Positions 19,063 to 28,404 of a DNA stretch of 64,000 nucleotides are shown here, in pieces (the stretch's first letter is position 1; every line of letters begins with the position of its first letter). The stretch is taken from NCBI RefSeq assembly GCF_009789575.1, contig NZ_CP046908.1, positions 4,059,001-4,123,000 on the forward strand. Direction: 5' to 3'. Below the pieces are notes generated by a model. It worked only from the letters and a program-made list of their open reading frames with translations, was not told the origin of the DNA and ran no database searches. The position numbers and the translations under genes are program-made. This DNA is from Stappia indica (lineage in GTDB: Bacteria > Pseudomonadota > Alphaproteobacteria > Rhizobiales > Stappiaceae).

Positions 19063-19234
19063 CGCTGTCTTGGCCGTTTGTCGGGGGGCGAACCGCAATG
19101 AAGTCCGGGCCTTGCGCCTGCGCCGTGCCGTATTTTCGGCACTTCTGTCGCTGCGCTGTCCGGCGGGGCATGGCACTCCCCTTTGCCGTCGCTCCCGTTC
19201 TCCCTTGCCCGCCTGTCGAGGGGCCTGCACGTTG

Positions 19235-21250
19235 ATGGCGGACGGGCAGTTTCCGGATCCTTCGTTTCCGCAAGCTGCCCGCGCCGACGCGATCCTATCA
19301 CATCGATCCGCGCCCGCGTCCAGCCATGCGATGCGCGTCCACGCTCGGCGCAATGGCGTACCGCCGCCCGCCGTTGTGCTTCGGCAGATGGCGGCCGAGG
19401 CAAGGTCCGCACCGGCGGTGCCGTCCCGGCTGCCGCCTGAGTTGGCGCTGTTGCGCGGGCGGGGCCTTGCCGATGCGCATCTGGTGGCGCTCGCCCGCCG
19501 CGCCGGCCCGCGCGAGGGCGCGCTGGCCCGGCTGCTGATGGAGGAGGGGCTCGTCGCACCCGACGCCTATTACGCCGCGCTCGCCCAGTCGCTTGGCCTG
19601 CCCTTCCTGCCGCAGGGCAGTTTCCGGGCGGATGCGCAGCTGGAGCTTCTGCCGCCTCCCGGCTTTCCCGGTCCGCTCTTTTGCGGCCGCACACCGTCGG
19701 GCGAGCGGCTCGCCGTGTTCGCGCCGGTGCCCGAGAGCGTCGCCGCGATCCGTGCGCTGCTGGCGCGCGCGCCGTCCTTGCGCGCGCGTCTTGCCATCGC
19801 CACCCCAGTGGCGCTGGAGCTTGCCGGCCGGGCCGCCGCGCCGGGTCTGCGGCTGGCGAGCGAGCGGCCCGATGTCAGCGCCCGCGCGGTGCTGACGCGC
19901 GGACAGATCGCCGTCGCCGGGCTTGCCGTCGCCGCCTTTTGCCTTGGCCGGCTACTCACCGTGGAGGCGCTGGTCATCTTCGCCTCCGTGCTGGTGACGC
20001 TGCTCGGCATGATGCTCGGCGCGTTGCGGCTTCTGGCCGGTCTCAGCCACACGCCCAGCCCGCGGCCTGCGCAGTTAATCCCCGCCCGGCTGTTGCCGCG
20101 CTACTCCGTGCTGGTGCCGCTGTACCGCGAGGCGCGGGTGGCGCAGAGCCTGGTGCGCCATCTGGACGCCCTCGATTATCCCCGCGACCGGCTCGAGATC
20201 CTCTTCCTGCTGGAGGAGGACGACAGCGAGACCCGCGCCGCTCTCCTCCCGTATCTGGGGCCCTGCATGCGCGTGCTGACCGTGAGCGGGGCGGGGCCGC
20301 GCACCAAGCCGCGGGCGCTCGTCCACGGGCTCGACCATGCGCGCGGCGAGCTCATCGCCGTCTATGACGGGGAGGACCGGCCGGAGCCGGACCAGTTGCT
20401 GCTGGCCGCCTCGCGCTTTGCCGAGCTGCCGCCCTCCGTCGCGGTGCTGCAGGGGCACCTTGCCATCGATCACCGAAGCCACCGGTTCTTTCCGCGCCAG
20501 TTCCTGCTGGAATATGCGGGCCTCTTCGATTGCCAGCTGCCCTGGTTTTCCGCGCGCGGCCTGCCGTTTCCGCTCGGCGGCACGTCCAACCACTTCCGCC
20601 GCACCGCGCTGGACGCGGCCGGCTCGTGGGACCCCTACAACGTCACCGAGGATGCCGACCTTGCCATGCGGCTGGTGCGCGGCGGCTGGTCGATGCAGAT
20701 GCTCGCCTCCACCACCTTCGAGGAGGCGCCGCTCAGCTGGCGCGCCTGGCACGGGCAGCGCGCCCGCTGGCTGAAGGGCTGGCTGCAGACCCTGCTGGTG
20801 ACGCTGCGCGAGCCCTTCCGTCTGGCTGCGGAGCTGCGCCGCACGCGCCTTGCCGTGCTTCTCGTCTATCTGCTGGCCATGGTGGTGACGCTCGCCGCCC
20901 ATCCCTTCTTCGTCGGCATCCTGCTGCTTTACGGCTCCGGTGTTGCCGGCCTGCTGCCGCGCTTCGACGTGCTCGGCGGCGTGGTGCTGACGCTGGCCGG
21001 CGTCAGCGTCACCCTGTGCTATGCCAGCATGACGCTTCTGGCGATCGCCGGGGCGGCAGCACGCTCGCGCCTGCCGTCGTTGCTCGACCTGGCGCTGATC
21101 CCGGCCTATTGGCTGGCCCAGAGCCTTGCCTTCTATGCCGCCGTCGTCGATCTGGTGCGCCGGCCGCACCGCTGGCAGAAGACCGAGCACGGCCTTGCCC
21201 GTCGTCCGTCGCGAATGCCCGGCGTTCAAAGGCGCGGCAAAACCCACTAG
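19235..21250 (+). CDS. glycosyltransferase family 2 membrane protein with N-terminal MshEN-like domain
   Basis: This approximately 671-residue protein has an N-terminal 150-residue soluble part (LARLLMEEGLVAPDAYYAAL and onward) that resembles the MshEN/GspE-N fold. Two membrane helices near 230-275 are followed by a processive GT2 domain: YSVLVPLYREARV, a DxD-like YDGEDRPEPDQ (about 378), EDADLAMR (about 472) and QRARWLKG (about 507). At least four more helices end the protein. It likely polymerises or transfers an exopolysaccharide sugar across the membrane. The start is uncertain: ATG 19235 is chosen, ATG 19331 is possible. It is divergent from the binding protein and runs into the nuclease gene. 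Confidence 0.82.
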   Translation: MADGQFPDPSFPQAARADAILSHRSAPASSHAMRVHARRNGVPPPAVVLRQMAAEARSAPAVPSRLPPELALLRGRGLADAHLVALARRAGPREGALARLLMEEGLVAPDAYYAALAQSLGLPFLPQGSFRADAQLELLPPPGFPGPLFCGRTPSGERLAVFAPVPESVAAIRALLARAPSLRARLAIATPVALELAGRAAAPGLRLASERPDVSARAVLTRGQIAVAGLAVAAFCLGRLLTVEALVIFASVLVTLLGMMLGALRLLAGLSHTPSPRPAQLIPARLLPRYSVLVPLYREARVAQSLVRHLDALDYPRDRLEILFLLEEDDSETRAALLPYLGPCMRVLTVSGAGPRTKPRALVHGLDHARGELIAVYDGEDRPEPDQLLLAASRFAELPPSVAVLQGHLAIDHRSHRFFPRQFLLEYAGLFDCQLPWFSARGLPFPLGGTSNHFRRTALDAAGSWDPYNVTEDADLAMRLVRGGWSMQMLASTTFEEAPLSWRAWHGQRARWLKGWLQTLLVTLREPFRLAAELRRTRLAVLLVYLLAMVVTLAAHPFFVGILLLYGSGVAGLLPRFDVLGGVVLTLAGVSVTLCYASMTLLAIAGAAARSRLPSLLDLALIPAYWLAQSLAFYAAVVDLVRRPHRWQKTEHGLARRPSRMPGVQRRGKTH

Positions 21251-21263
21251 TGTCCTCTCTCCT

Positions 21264-22538
21264 GTGGTTGATGATTCCCGGCTGGTGCGCGACGTGTCGT
21301 CCTTTTCCTTCGTCCATGCGGCGGACCTGCATCTCGGTAGCCCCCTGACGGGGCTTTCCCTGCGCGATCCCGAAATCGCTCGCCGCTTCGGCGAGGCGAC
21401 CCGCACCGCGCTGTCCACGCTCGTCACCCGCACCATCGAGGCGGGAGCCGCCTTCATGGTCATCGCCGGCGACGTCTATGACGGCGAGTGGCGCGACAAT
21501 TCCGTCGGCCTGTTCTTCGCCCGCGAGATGGCGCGGTTGGAGCGTGCCGGCATTCCCGTCTTCATCCTGCGCGGCAACCACGATGCCGAAAGCGTCGTCA
21601 CCCGCGCCGTCACCCTGCCGGACAATGTCACGAGCTTCGGCACCCGCCGTCCGGAGACGCACACGCTGGACGATCTGCGCGTTGCCCTGCACGGCCAGAG
21701 CTTCCCGGACCGGCAGGTCGGCGAGAACCTTGCCGCCGCCTATCCGGCGCCGGTGCCCGGCCATTTCAACATCGGCGTGCTGCACACCTCGCTGACCGGC
21801 CGCCCGCCCCATGCCGACTATGCGCCCTGTTCGCTCGCAGACCTGGCGGCGCGCGGCTACGGCTACTGGGCGCTCGGCCATGTCCACGCCTTCGAGGTGG
21901 TGAGCGAAGATCCGCCGGTGGTCTTTCCCGGCAACATCCAGGGCCGCTCGATCCGCGAAACGGGCGCAAAGGGCGCGGTGTTGGTCACCGTCACCGATGG
22001 CGAGGTGTCCGGCATCGAGCGGATGATCGTCGACGAGGCGCGCTGGGCCCGCGTCGAGATCGCCGCCGGCGGGGCGGAGGATCTCGCCTCCCTCGTCGTC
22101 GCGGCGCGCGAGGCGCTGCGTCCGCATGTGGCGGCGGCCGAGGGGCGCCCGCTCGCGCTGCGCCTGCGGCTGTCCGGCGAGAGCCAGCTTTACGGCTGGG
22201 CGCTCGCCAACCGCGCGCTGCTCATCGACGAGATGCAGAACGCCTGCCATCAGGCGGATGCCGAGGCCTGGCTGGAGAAGCTGGAGCTCGACCTTGCCCC
22301 GCCCGCCGAGGCCCGTCCGCTCGCACCGCTCGATGCCTCGCTCGACCTTGCCGCGCTGCTTGCAGAGGCGGCGAACGATCCGGACTTCCGCGAGGAGGCC
22401 GCCGGACAGATCGGGCTGCTGGTCAGCAAGCTTCCCGCAGGCCTCGTCGACCCGGCCGCGCCCTTCGGCGAGGAACTCGACACGCTGGTCGCCGAGGCGC
22501 GGGCGCTGCTCGCCGAACGCATCGCGGAAGGGAGCTGA
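21264..22538 (+). CDS. DNA repair metallophosphoesterase (SbcD/YhaO-like)
   Basis: This approximately 424-residue calcineurin-type phosphoesterase carries the expected metal ligands: HAADLHLG, AGDVYD, RGNHDAE and GHVHAF. The fold and size match YhaO/SbcD exonucleases that act with an SMC-like ATPase. Its partner, a large YhaN/SbcC-like ATPase, begins five bases after its stop, which strongly supports this role. The start is uncertain: GTG codons at 21264, 21285 and 21294 are in frame, with no good ribosome site, suggesting coupling to the glycosyltransferase whose stop is at 21250. Confidence 0.85.
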   Translation: MVDDSRLVRDVSSFSFVHAADLHLGSPLTGLSLRDPEIARRFGEATRTALSTLVTRTIEAGAAFMVIAGDVYDGEWRDNSVGLFFAREMARLERAGIPVFILRGNHDAESVVTRAVTLPDNVTSFGTRRPETHTLDDLRVALHGQSFPDRQVGENLAAAYPAPVPGHFNIGVLHTSLTGRPPHADYAPCSLADLAARGYGYWALGHVHAFEVVSEDPPVVFPGNIQGRSIRETGAKGAVLVTVTDGEVSGIERMIVDEARWARVEIAAGGAEDLASLVVAAREALRPHVAAAEGRPLALRLRLSGESQLYGWALANRALLIDEMQNACHQADAEAWLEKLELDLAPPAEARPLAPLDASLDLAALLAEAANDPDFREEAAGQIGLLVSKLPAGLVDPAAPFGEELDTLVAEARALLAERIAEGS

Positions 22539-22543
22539 GGCGG

Positions 22544-25500
22544 ATGCGGATCGAGCGGCTGCATCTGCTGCGCTACGGCAGCCTGACCGACCGGGAGCTG
22601 CGCTTTCGCCCAGGCGCCGGCCTGCATCTCGTCTACGGCCCCAACGAGGCGGGCAAGAGCTCGACGCTCGCCGCGATTTCCGACCTGCTGTTCGGCTTCA
22701 GCGAAAAGCGGCGTGCGGCCGACGGTGCCGAGGAACGGCGCTACGACTTCCTGCATGAGGCACCGAGCCTGCGCGTGTGCGCAACGCTCACGGACGCGCG
22801 CGGCAACAGCCTGTCGCTGCGCCGCCGCAAGGGCCGCAAGAACACACTGCTTGCCGACGACGAGAGCGAGACGCCGCTCGCCGACGATGTCTTGGTGCCC
22901 TTTCTCGGCGGGCTGACGCGCGAAGTCTTCCAGCTCGCCTTCGGCCTCGATTCCGCGCGCCTGCGCGAGGGCGGGCGCATGCTCCTGTCCGGCGACGGGG
23001 AGGGCGGGGAGATCTTTGCGGCCGCCTCGGGCCTGCACGGGCTCAATGCCCTGCGCGCCGATCTCGACCGCGAGGCGGACGGCCTGTTCGCGCCGCGCGC
23101 CTCCGGTACGCGGAAGATCTACCAGGTGCTGGAGCGCCATGCGGAGGCGCGCCGCGAGGAGCGCGAGCGCCAGCTGCGCGAGGCCGAATGGAAGTCGCTC
23201 AACAAGGCGGTCGAGACGGCGAACGAGACGCTGACCGAGGCCGAAGCGCACCTCAGCGAGGCCCATGCCCGCCGCGAGCGCCTTGCCCGCCTCGTCAGTC
23301 TCAAGCCGCTGCTTGCCCGCGTTACCGCGAGCGAGGCCCGCCTTGCCGCCTTCGCCGATCTGGGTGAGGTGCCCCGCGGCCTTGCCCGCCGGCTGCAGGA
23401 GGCGCTTGCCGCCACCACGACAACGGCCGAGGCGCAGCGGGATGCGGTCCGCCGCCTGCAGGAGGCGGAGGAGCTGGCGCGCGGCATCGCGGTCGACCGC
23501 CCGCTCATCGAGGTGGCCGCGGACGTGACCGCGCTGCATGCCGAGATCGGGGCGGTGCGTCAGCGAAGAAGCCAGATCCCGCGTGTCGAGCAGGAGGCAC
23601 GCGACCTGACGGATGCGATCGGGGCCCAGCTGCGCCGCCTCGGCCTGACGCTGGAGCCGCAGGACAGCGAGGCGATCCGCGCCCGCCAGCCCTCAGATGC
23701 GGGCCTTGCCGATCTTGCCGCGCGCCTTGCGGAGGGCGACGGGCTGTTGCGCCGGCGTGCCGAGTTGCAGGCGGTGCTTGCCAGAGAGAGCGCGGACTTC
23801 GAGCGCCTGTCCGGCGGGGCTGTGGATGGGCGTGCGGCCGATCCGGCGCCCTTGCGCGCCCGTCTTGCCGCGCTCGCCCCGCAGATCCGCCAACTGGAAG
23901 AGCGCGACCGGCTGCAGCCGGCGCGCGAGCGTCTGACAAGCCGCCTCATGGAGACCGCTGCGCGCCTGTCGCCGCCGGTTGCCGAGCCCGAGCGTCTGGC
24001 CGCCGCGCCGCTGCCCGGCATCGAGCAGATCGCGGAGTTTCGCGCCCGGTTCGATGAGATCGGCGAGGCGCTGCGCCGCCACCGCGAGCAGGACGCTGCG
24101 CGCGTCGAAGAGATCGCGGGTCTCGACGCCGCCATTGCCGAGAGCGAGCGCGGCGGCGCCATGCCCTCGCGCGCCCGCATCGAGGCCGCGCGGCGCGAGC
24201 GCGACGAGGCGCTTGCGAAGGTCCCGGATGGCGGCAAGCCTGCTCTGGAGGCGGCGCAGCCGCTGCTGCGCGAGGCCGACCAGCTGGCCGACCGTGCCGT
24301 TGCCGAGGCCGACCGCGTGTCGCGCCATGCTGCCGATGTCGCCCGCCGCGATGCGCTGCTTGCCCGCCGGGCCGAGGCCGCGCGCCAGGGGGAAGCGCTC
24401 TCCGCCGATCTTGCCGCCGCGAAGGCGGCCTGGGCCGCGCTCTTTGCGCCCCTCGGGCTGGAGCCGGCAGGTCCCACCGCGATGACCGAATGGCGAAAAT
24501 CGGTTGACCGCTGGCTGGAGCAGCGCGACGAACTGGCCGATCTCGTCTCCACCATCGATGGCCTGGAGGCCAGTGCCAGCCGTGCCTTGCCGGGACTGGC
24601 AACCTTGGCCGGCGAGCTGGGGCTGGCCGTGCCGGCGGCCGGCGACCTTGCCCGCGATGGCCTTGCCCTGCTGCGCCTGGTCGAGGGCGAGCTGGAGCGC
24701 CGGGCCGAAGGCTTCCAGCAGGGCCGTGCGCTGGCCGCGCGTATCGGCGATGCTGCGGCGCGCCTCGACCGGCTGAAGCGCGAGGCCGCCGAGGTCGATG
24801 AGGCGCAGGCGCGCTGGCGTCAGGACTTCGACGCAGCACTTCGCGCGGCAGGCCTTGATCCCGGCGCCTCGCCGCAGGCGGCCGCGGCCGTGCTGGAGGT
24901 CTGGCGCGAACTGTCTGCCGCGCTGACCGAGCGCGACAAGCTCGCCCGCCGCGTGCGCGGCATGCAACGCGACAACGAGGCGTTCTCGGCTGCTGCCCTC
25001 GATCTCGTACGCCGTGTCGCCCCGAGCCTTGCCGAGGGCGAGGAAGGCACGGAGCCCGACCGGCTGGTCGAGGCGCTTCATGACCGTCTTGCCGAGGAGC
25101 GCGCGGCGCTCACCCGCGCGGAAGGGGCCGGCGAGGCGCTTGCAAGGTCCCGCGCCGAGCTGGCCCGGGCCGAGGAGCGGCAGGCGGGCGCAGCAACGCA
25201 GCTTTCCGGACTTTGCGCCGACCTTCCCGAGGCGCTGCGGGCGGGCGACATGACTTCGCTCGCCGCCCGTCTGACGGAGCGCGACGGCGCTGCCGCCGCC
25301 CTCGACGAGACGCTGGCGCTGTTTGCCGAAACGGCGGCAGGCGAGCCGCGCGAAGCGGTTGCCGAAGAGCTCTCGGGTCTCGACGAAGGGGCAGCCCAAG
25401 CCGCGCTGGAGCGGCTCGCCGGCGAGATCAATGCGCTGACCGCAGGCATGAAGGAGGCGCTCGCCGCCCGCCATGCCGCATTGGCCGAGCGCGACCGCGC

Positions 25501-26053
25501 CGAGGCCGGCGAAGGGGCCGACCGCGCCGCCTTCGAGAGGCTCGCCGCCGAGGCCGAACTGCAGGAACTCGGCCGCCAGTGGCTCGTCACCCGGCTTGCC
25601 TCGCTGCTTCTCTCCGGCGCGCTGGAGCAGCACCGCGCCCGTCAGGACGATCCGCTGCTGGAGCATGCCGGCCGGCTGTTCGCCGGGCTCACCTCCGGCT
25701 CCTTCGAGGGGCTGACGCGCCGCTTCGGCGAGGACGACCGGGCAGAGCTTCTGGCGCGGCGCCCGGATGGGGCGACCGTCGGCCTCGTCGGCTTGAGCGA
25801 CGGCACCTGCGACCAGCTCTATCTGGCGCTGCGGCTTGCGTTTCTGGCCGACTACGCCACCCGCGCGGAGGCCGCCCCCTTCATCGGCGACGACCTGTTC
25901 CAGACCTTCGACGATGCGCGCACGGCCGCGGGCCTGCGCACGCTTGCAGGCCTGTCGGACACGCTGCAGCCGATCCTCTTCACCCACCACGCCAGCGTGG
26001 TCGACATCGCCCGGCGCGAGCTCGGCGAGCGGCTCGACCTGCTGGAGATGTGA
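22544..26053 (+). CDS. SbcC/YhaN-like AAA ATPase, DNA double-strand break repair
   Basis: This 1169-residue protein has an N-terminal ATPase half with Walker A GPNEAGKSS near residue 33. It is followed by about 900 residues of Ala/Glu/Arg-rich coiled coil. The C-terminal ATPase half has the signature-like LSDGTCDQLYLALRLA and a Walker B region FIGDDLFQTFDD, then an ILFTHH switch. This matches the YhaN (AAA_27) branch of the SbcC/Rad50 group rather than true SbcC. With the adjacent phosphoesterase it should form a nuclease complex for broken or blocked DNA ends. The ATG at 22544 starts MRIERLHLLRYG; longer in-frame extension upstream lies inside the nuclease gene. Confidence 0.87.
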   Translation: MRIERLHLLRYGSLTDRELRFRPGAGLHLVYGPNEAGKSSTLAAISDLLFGFSEKRRAADGAEERRYDFLHEAPSLRVCATLTDARGNSLSLRRRKGRKNTLLADDESETPLADDVLVPFLGGLTREVFQLAFGLDSARLREGGRMLLSGDGEGGEIFAAASGLHGLNALRADLDREADGLFAPRASGTRKIYQVLERHAEARREERERQLREAEWKSLNKAVETANETLTEAEAHLSEAHARRERLARLVSLKPLLARVTASEARLAAFADLGEVPRGLARRLQEALAATTTTAEAQRDAVRRLQEAEELARGIAVDRPLIEVAADVTALHAEIGAVRQRRSQIPRVEQEARDLTDAIGAQLRRLGLTLEPQDSEAIRARQPSDAGLADLAARLAEGDGLLRRRAELQAVLARESADFERLSGGAVDGRAADPAPLRARLAALAPQIRQLEERDRLQPARERLTSRLMETAARLSPPVAEPERLAAAPLPGIEQIAEFRARFDEIGEALRRHREQDAARVEEIAGLDAAIAESERGGAMPSRARIEAARRERDEALAKVPDGGKPALEAAQPLLREADQLADRAVAEADRVSRHAADVARRDALLARRAEAARQGEALSADLAAAKAAWAALFAPLGLEPAGPTAMTEWRKSVDRWLEQRDELADLVSTIDGLEASASRALPGLATLAGELGLAVPAAGDLARDGLALLRLVEGELERRAEGFQQGRALAARIGDAAARLDRLKREAAEVDEAQARWRQDFDAALRAAGLDPGASPQAAAAVLEVWRELSAALTERDKLARRVRGMQRDNEAFSAAALDLVRRVAPSLAEGEEGTEPDRLVEALHDRLAEERAALTRAEGAGEALARSRAELARAEERQAGAATQLSGLCADLPEALRAGDMTSLAARLTERDGAAAALDETLALFAETAAGEPREAVAEELSGLDEGAAQAALERLAGEINALTAGMKEALAARHAALAERDRAEAGEGADRAAFERLAAEAELQELGRQWLVTRLASLLLSGALEQHRARQDDPLLEHAGRLFAGLTSGSFEGLTRRFGEDDRAELLARRPDGATVGLVGLSDGTCDQLYLALRLAFLADYATRAEAAPFIGDDLFQTFDDARTAAGLRTLAGLSDTLQPILFTHHASVVDIARRELGERLDLLEM

Positions 26054-26137
26054 AAGGCGCTTTCTGCGTGTTGCCAGCGGCGGCGCGATCCGGCATGGCT
26101 TGCTGCATAACCGCATTTTCCCACCTGGAAAGCCGCC

Positions 26138-27346
26138 ATGCGCGCTGAGCGCTTCGACACTGTTATCCTCGGGGCCGGCGCCGCCGGTATGATGTGCGCC
26201 GCCCATGCAGGCGCGCGGGGCGGGCGCGTGCTCGTCATCGACCATGCCAAGGCGCCGGGCGAAAAGATCCGCATTTCCGGCGGCGGGCGCTGTAATTTCA
26301 CCAATATCGGCGCGACGGCCCGCAATTTCCTGTCCGCCAACCCGCATTTCGCCAAGTCCGCGCTCGGCCGCTACACTGCCCGCGATTTTCTGGCGCTGGT
26401 CGAGCGGCACCGTATCCCCTGGCACGAGAAGACGCTGGGCCAGCTTTTCTGCGACAACTCGGCCGGGGATATCATCGCGATGCTGCGCGCGGAGATGGAC
26501 GCGGTCGGCGCCGAGTTGCGGCTCTCGACCACCTTGGAGGAGCTGGAGCGCGGGGATAACGGCTTCCGCGTGACGCTGGGCGGCGAGGGGGCGGCGACGG
26601 TCTCCTGCCGCCATTTCGTCGTCGCCTGCGGGGGTAAGTCGATCCCCAAGATGGGCGCGACCGGCCTTGGCTACCGCATCGCCGAGCGCTTCGGCCTCGC
26701 CGTCACCGAAACGCGGCCCGCCCTGGTGCCGCTGACCTTCGCCGAAGACATGCTGGCGGGCTTCCGCGAGATCGCCGGCGTCGCCGCGCCGGTGCGCATT
26801 TCCTTCGGCAAGACCTCGTTCGACGAGGCGATGCTCTTCACCCATCGCGGCCTGTCCGGCCCGGCGATCCTGCAGATCTCGTCCTATTGGCGCGAGGGCC
26901 AGCCGGTCCGCATCGCCTTCCTGCCGGGCCGCGACCTTTTGGGCGAACTGCGTGCCTCGCGCCAGGAAAACGGCCGCCGCAGCCTGGCCAATGCGCTCGC
27001 CGAGATCCTGCCGAAGCGCCTCGCCGGCTACATGGCGGACCGCCACGGCTGGTCGGGCCAGATGGGCGAGACCGGCGACCGGAAGCTTGCCGCCATCGCC
27101 GCGACGCTGCAAGGCTGGGAGGTGATGCCGCTCGGCACGGAAGGGTACCGCACGGCCGAGGTGACGCTCGGCGGCGTCGATACGGCGGGGATCAACTCGA
27201 AAAGCCTGGAGGCCAAGGCCGTGCCGGGCCTTTATTTCATTGGCGAAGTGGTCGACGTCACCGGCTGGCTCGGCGGGTACAATTTCCAGTGGGCCTGGTC
27301 TTCGGGCTGGGCCGCCGGCACGGCGATTGCCGAGGCGGGCGCTTAA
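26138..27346 (+). CDS. NAD(P)/FAD-dependent oxidoreductase, HI0933/YhiN family
   Basis: This 402-residue flavoprotein has an N-terminal FAD-binding loop GAGAAGMMCAAHAG and the family signature ISGGGRCNFTN. A second cofactor contact is formed by GLYFIGEVVDVTGWLGGYN near the C-terminus. Proteins of the HI0933 family are widespread and their substrate is unknown. The start ATG at 26138 lies 84 bases after the ATPase stop. The 3' end overlaps the convergent PaiB-like gene by four bases. Confidence 0.87.
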   Translation: MRAERFDTVILGAGAAGMMCAAHAGARGGRVLVIDHAKAPGEKIRISGGGRCNFTNIGATARNFLSANPHFAKSALGRYTARDFLALVERHRIPWHEKTLGQLFCDNSAGDIIAMLRAEMDAVGAELRLSTTLEELERGDNGFRVTLGGEGAATVSCRHFVVACGGKSIPKMGATGLGYRIAERFGLAVTETRPALVPLTFAEDMLAGFREIAGVAAPVRISFGKTSFDEAMLFTHRGLSGPAILQISSYWREGQPVRIAFLPGRDLLGELRASRQENGRRSLANALAEILPKRLAGYMADRHGWSGQMGETGDRKLAAIAATLQGWEVMPLGTEGYRTAEVTLGGVDTAGINSKSLEAKAVPGLYFIGEVVDVTGWLGGYNFQWAWSSGWAAGTAIAEAGA

Positions 27347-27978
27347 GGCCGCCGCAAAAGCGGGATCTCGCGCGCCACCCGCCGCGCCATCTCGCTCGCC
27401 TCGCCGGCAAGCCCCTGCGCAACGCCGGCCCGGTCGGCGGCGCTGCGGTTCTGGCTCATCTTCCGCTTGCCCTCCAGGCGGGTGATAACCATCCGCATGC
27501 CGACGATCCCGCGAAGCTGCGCGGCGACGAAATCGGCCGGCGCGTCGGAGACGGCCCAGGCATTCGCGCGCCCGGCCTCGTGCCGCTCCGTCAGGCGGCG
27601 GACCACCTGAAGCAGCCGATCCGCGTCCTCGAAAAACTCAATCTTTCCATAGGCATGGACGGCGGCGTAGTTCCATGTCGGCACGACCTTGCCGTGCTCC
27701 GCCTTGCTGGCGTACCAGCCGGGGGAGACATAGGCGTCAGGCCCGGAAAAGGTCGCCAGCGCCTCACCGAGGACCGGCGCGCGCCACTGGGGATTGGCGC
27801 GGGCAAGATGCCCGTGCAGCACCCCGAACGGGCCTTCAGCTGGGTCGAAGAGCAGCGGCAGCGGCGTCGCCAGCAGGCCGTCGGCGGTGGCGGTGACGAG
27901 CGTTGCGAGGGGGCAGGCCCCGATCATCGCGGCGAGCGCTGCGGGATCGTCCTCGCGAAAGGCAGGCGGCGTGTACAT
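27343..27978 (-). CDS. FMN-binding negative transcriptional regulator, PaiB family
   Basis: This 211-residue protein matches the PaiB family, a split-barrel FMN-binding fold. The start MYTPPAFREDD and later marks HLARANPQW, YVSPGWY and VPTWNYAAVHAYG are typical. Despite the family name a DNA-binding role is not shown for most members; it may instead be a flavin enzyme. I start it at ATG 27978, since the frame upstream uses only a TTG. It is convergent with the HI0933-like gene and stands about 110 bases from the YciI gene on the same strand. Confidence 0.82.
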   Translation of the reverse strand: MYTPPAFREDDPAALAAMIGACPLATLVTATADGLLATPLPLLFDPAEGPFGVLHGHLARANPQWRAPVLGEALATFSGPDAYVSPGWYASKAEHGKVVPTWNYAAVHAYGKIEFFEDADRLLQVVRRLTERHEAGRANAWAVSDAPADFVAAQLRGIVGMRMVITRLEGKRKMSQNRSAADRAGVAQGLAGEASEMARRVAREIPLLRRP

Positions 27979-28087
27979 CGGCAAAGGATCCGGACAGTCG
28001 TGACTGCCTTGAAACTAGGGGCTTTTCGCCCGTCCGCGAAGGTCCGCCTGCCGGCGCAATCGGGGTACCGCTTCGCGCAAAGCCGGC

Positions 28088-28375
28088 TCAGGCGAGCAGG
28101 GCGGCGAGGCCCTCGTGGGTGCGGCCGGGAGCGATCTGGTGGATCTCGGCGCTGACGACGCCCTCCTTGACGAACGGGTCCGCGGCAACGCGCGCCTCCA
28201 GCGCTTCGCGGGCCTCGCCGCGGGCGAGAACGGCACCCCCGACACCCGGCACCAGGCTGCCGGCGAGCAGGAAGACGCCGTCCTCGAAGCCCTGGCGGAT
28301 CCAGGCGTTATGCCCGTCCATGTGGCGGGGCGCCTCCGCCCTGTTGGTGGCGAATTTCAGGAACACGACGAACAT
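28088..28375 (-). CDS. YciI family protein
   Basis: This 95-residue protein of the dimeric alpha/beta-barrel YCII family begins MFVVFLKFATNRAE. It has the conserved histidine/aspartate pattern of the group (HMDGHNAWIRQG) and ends in a region of the type EIHQIAPG. The biochemical role of the family is unclear; a hydrolase or dehalogenase activity has been proposed for some members. It is 29 bases downstream of the tetR gene on the same strand and probably shares its promoter and operator. Confidence 0.82.
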   Translation of the reverse strand: MFVVFLKFATNRAEAPRHMDGHNAWIRQGFEDGVFLLAGSLVPGVGGAVLARGEAREALEARVAADPFVKEGVVSAEIHQIAPGRTHEGLAALLA

Positions 28376-28404
28376 GGCTTTCTCCTTTGAAAACGTGAGA
28401 CCGA

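Noticed and set aside
18656-19234. An extended N-terminus of the glycosyltransferase
   Set aside because: It would lie across the divergent solute-binding protein gene; the start must be after 19062.
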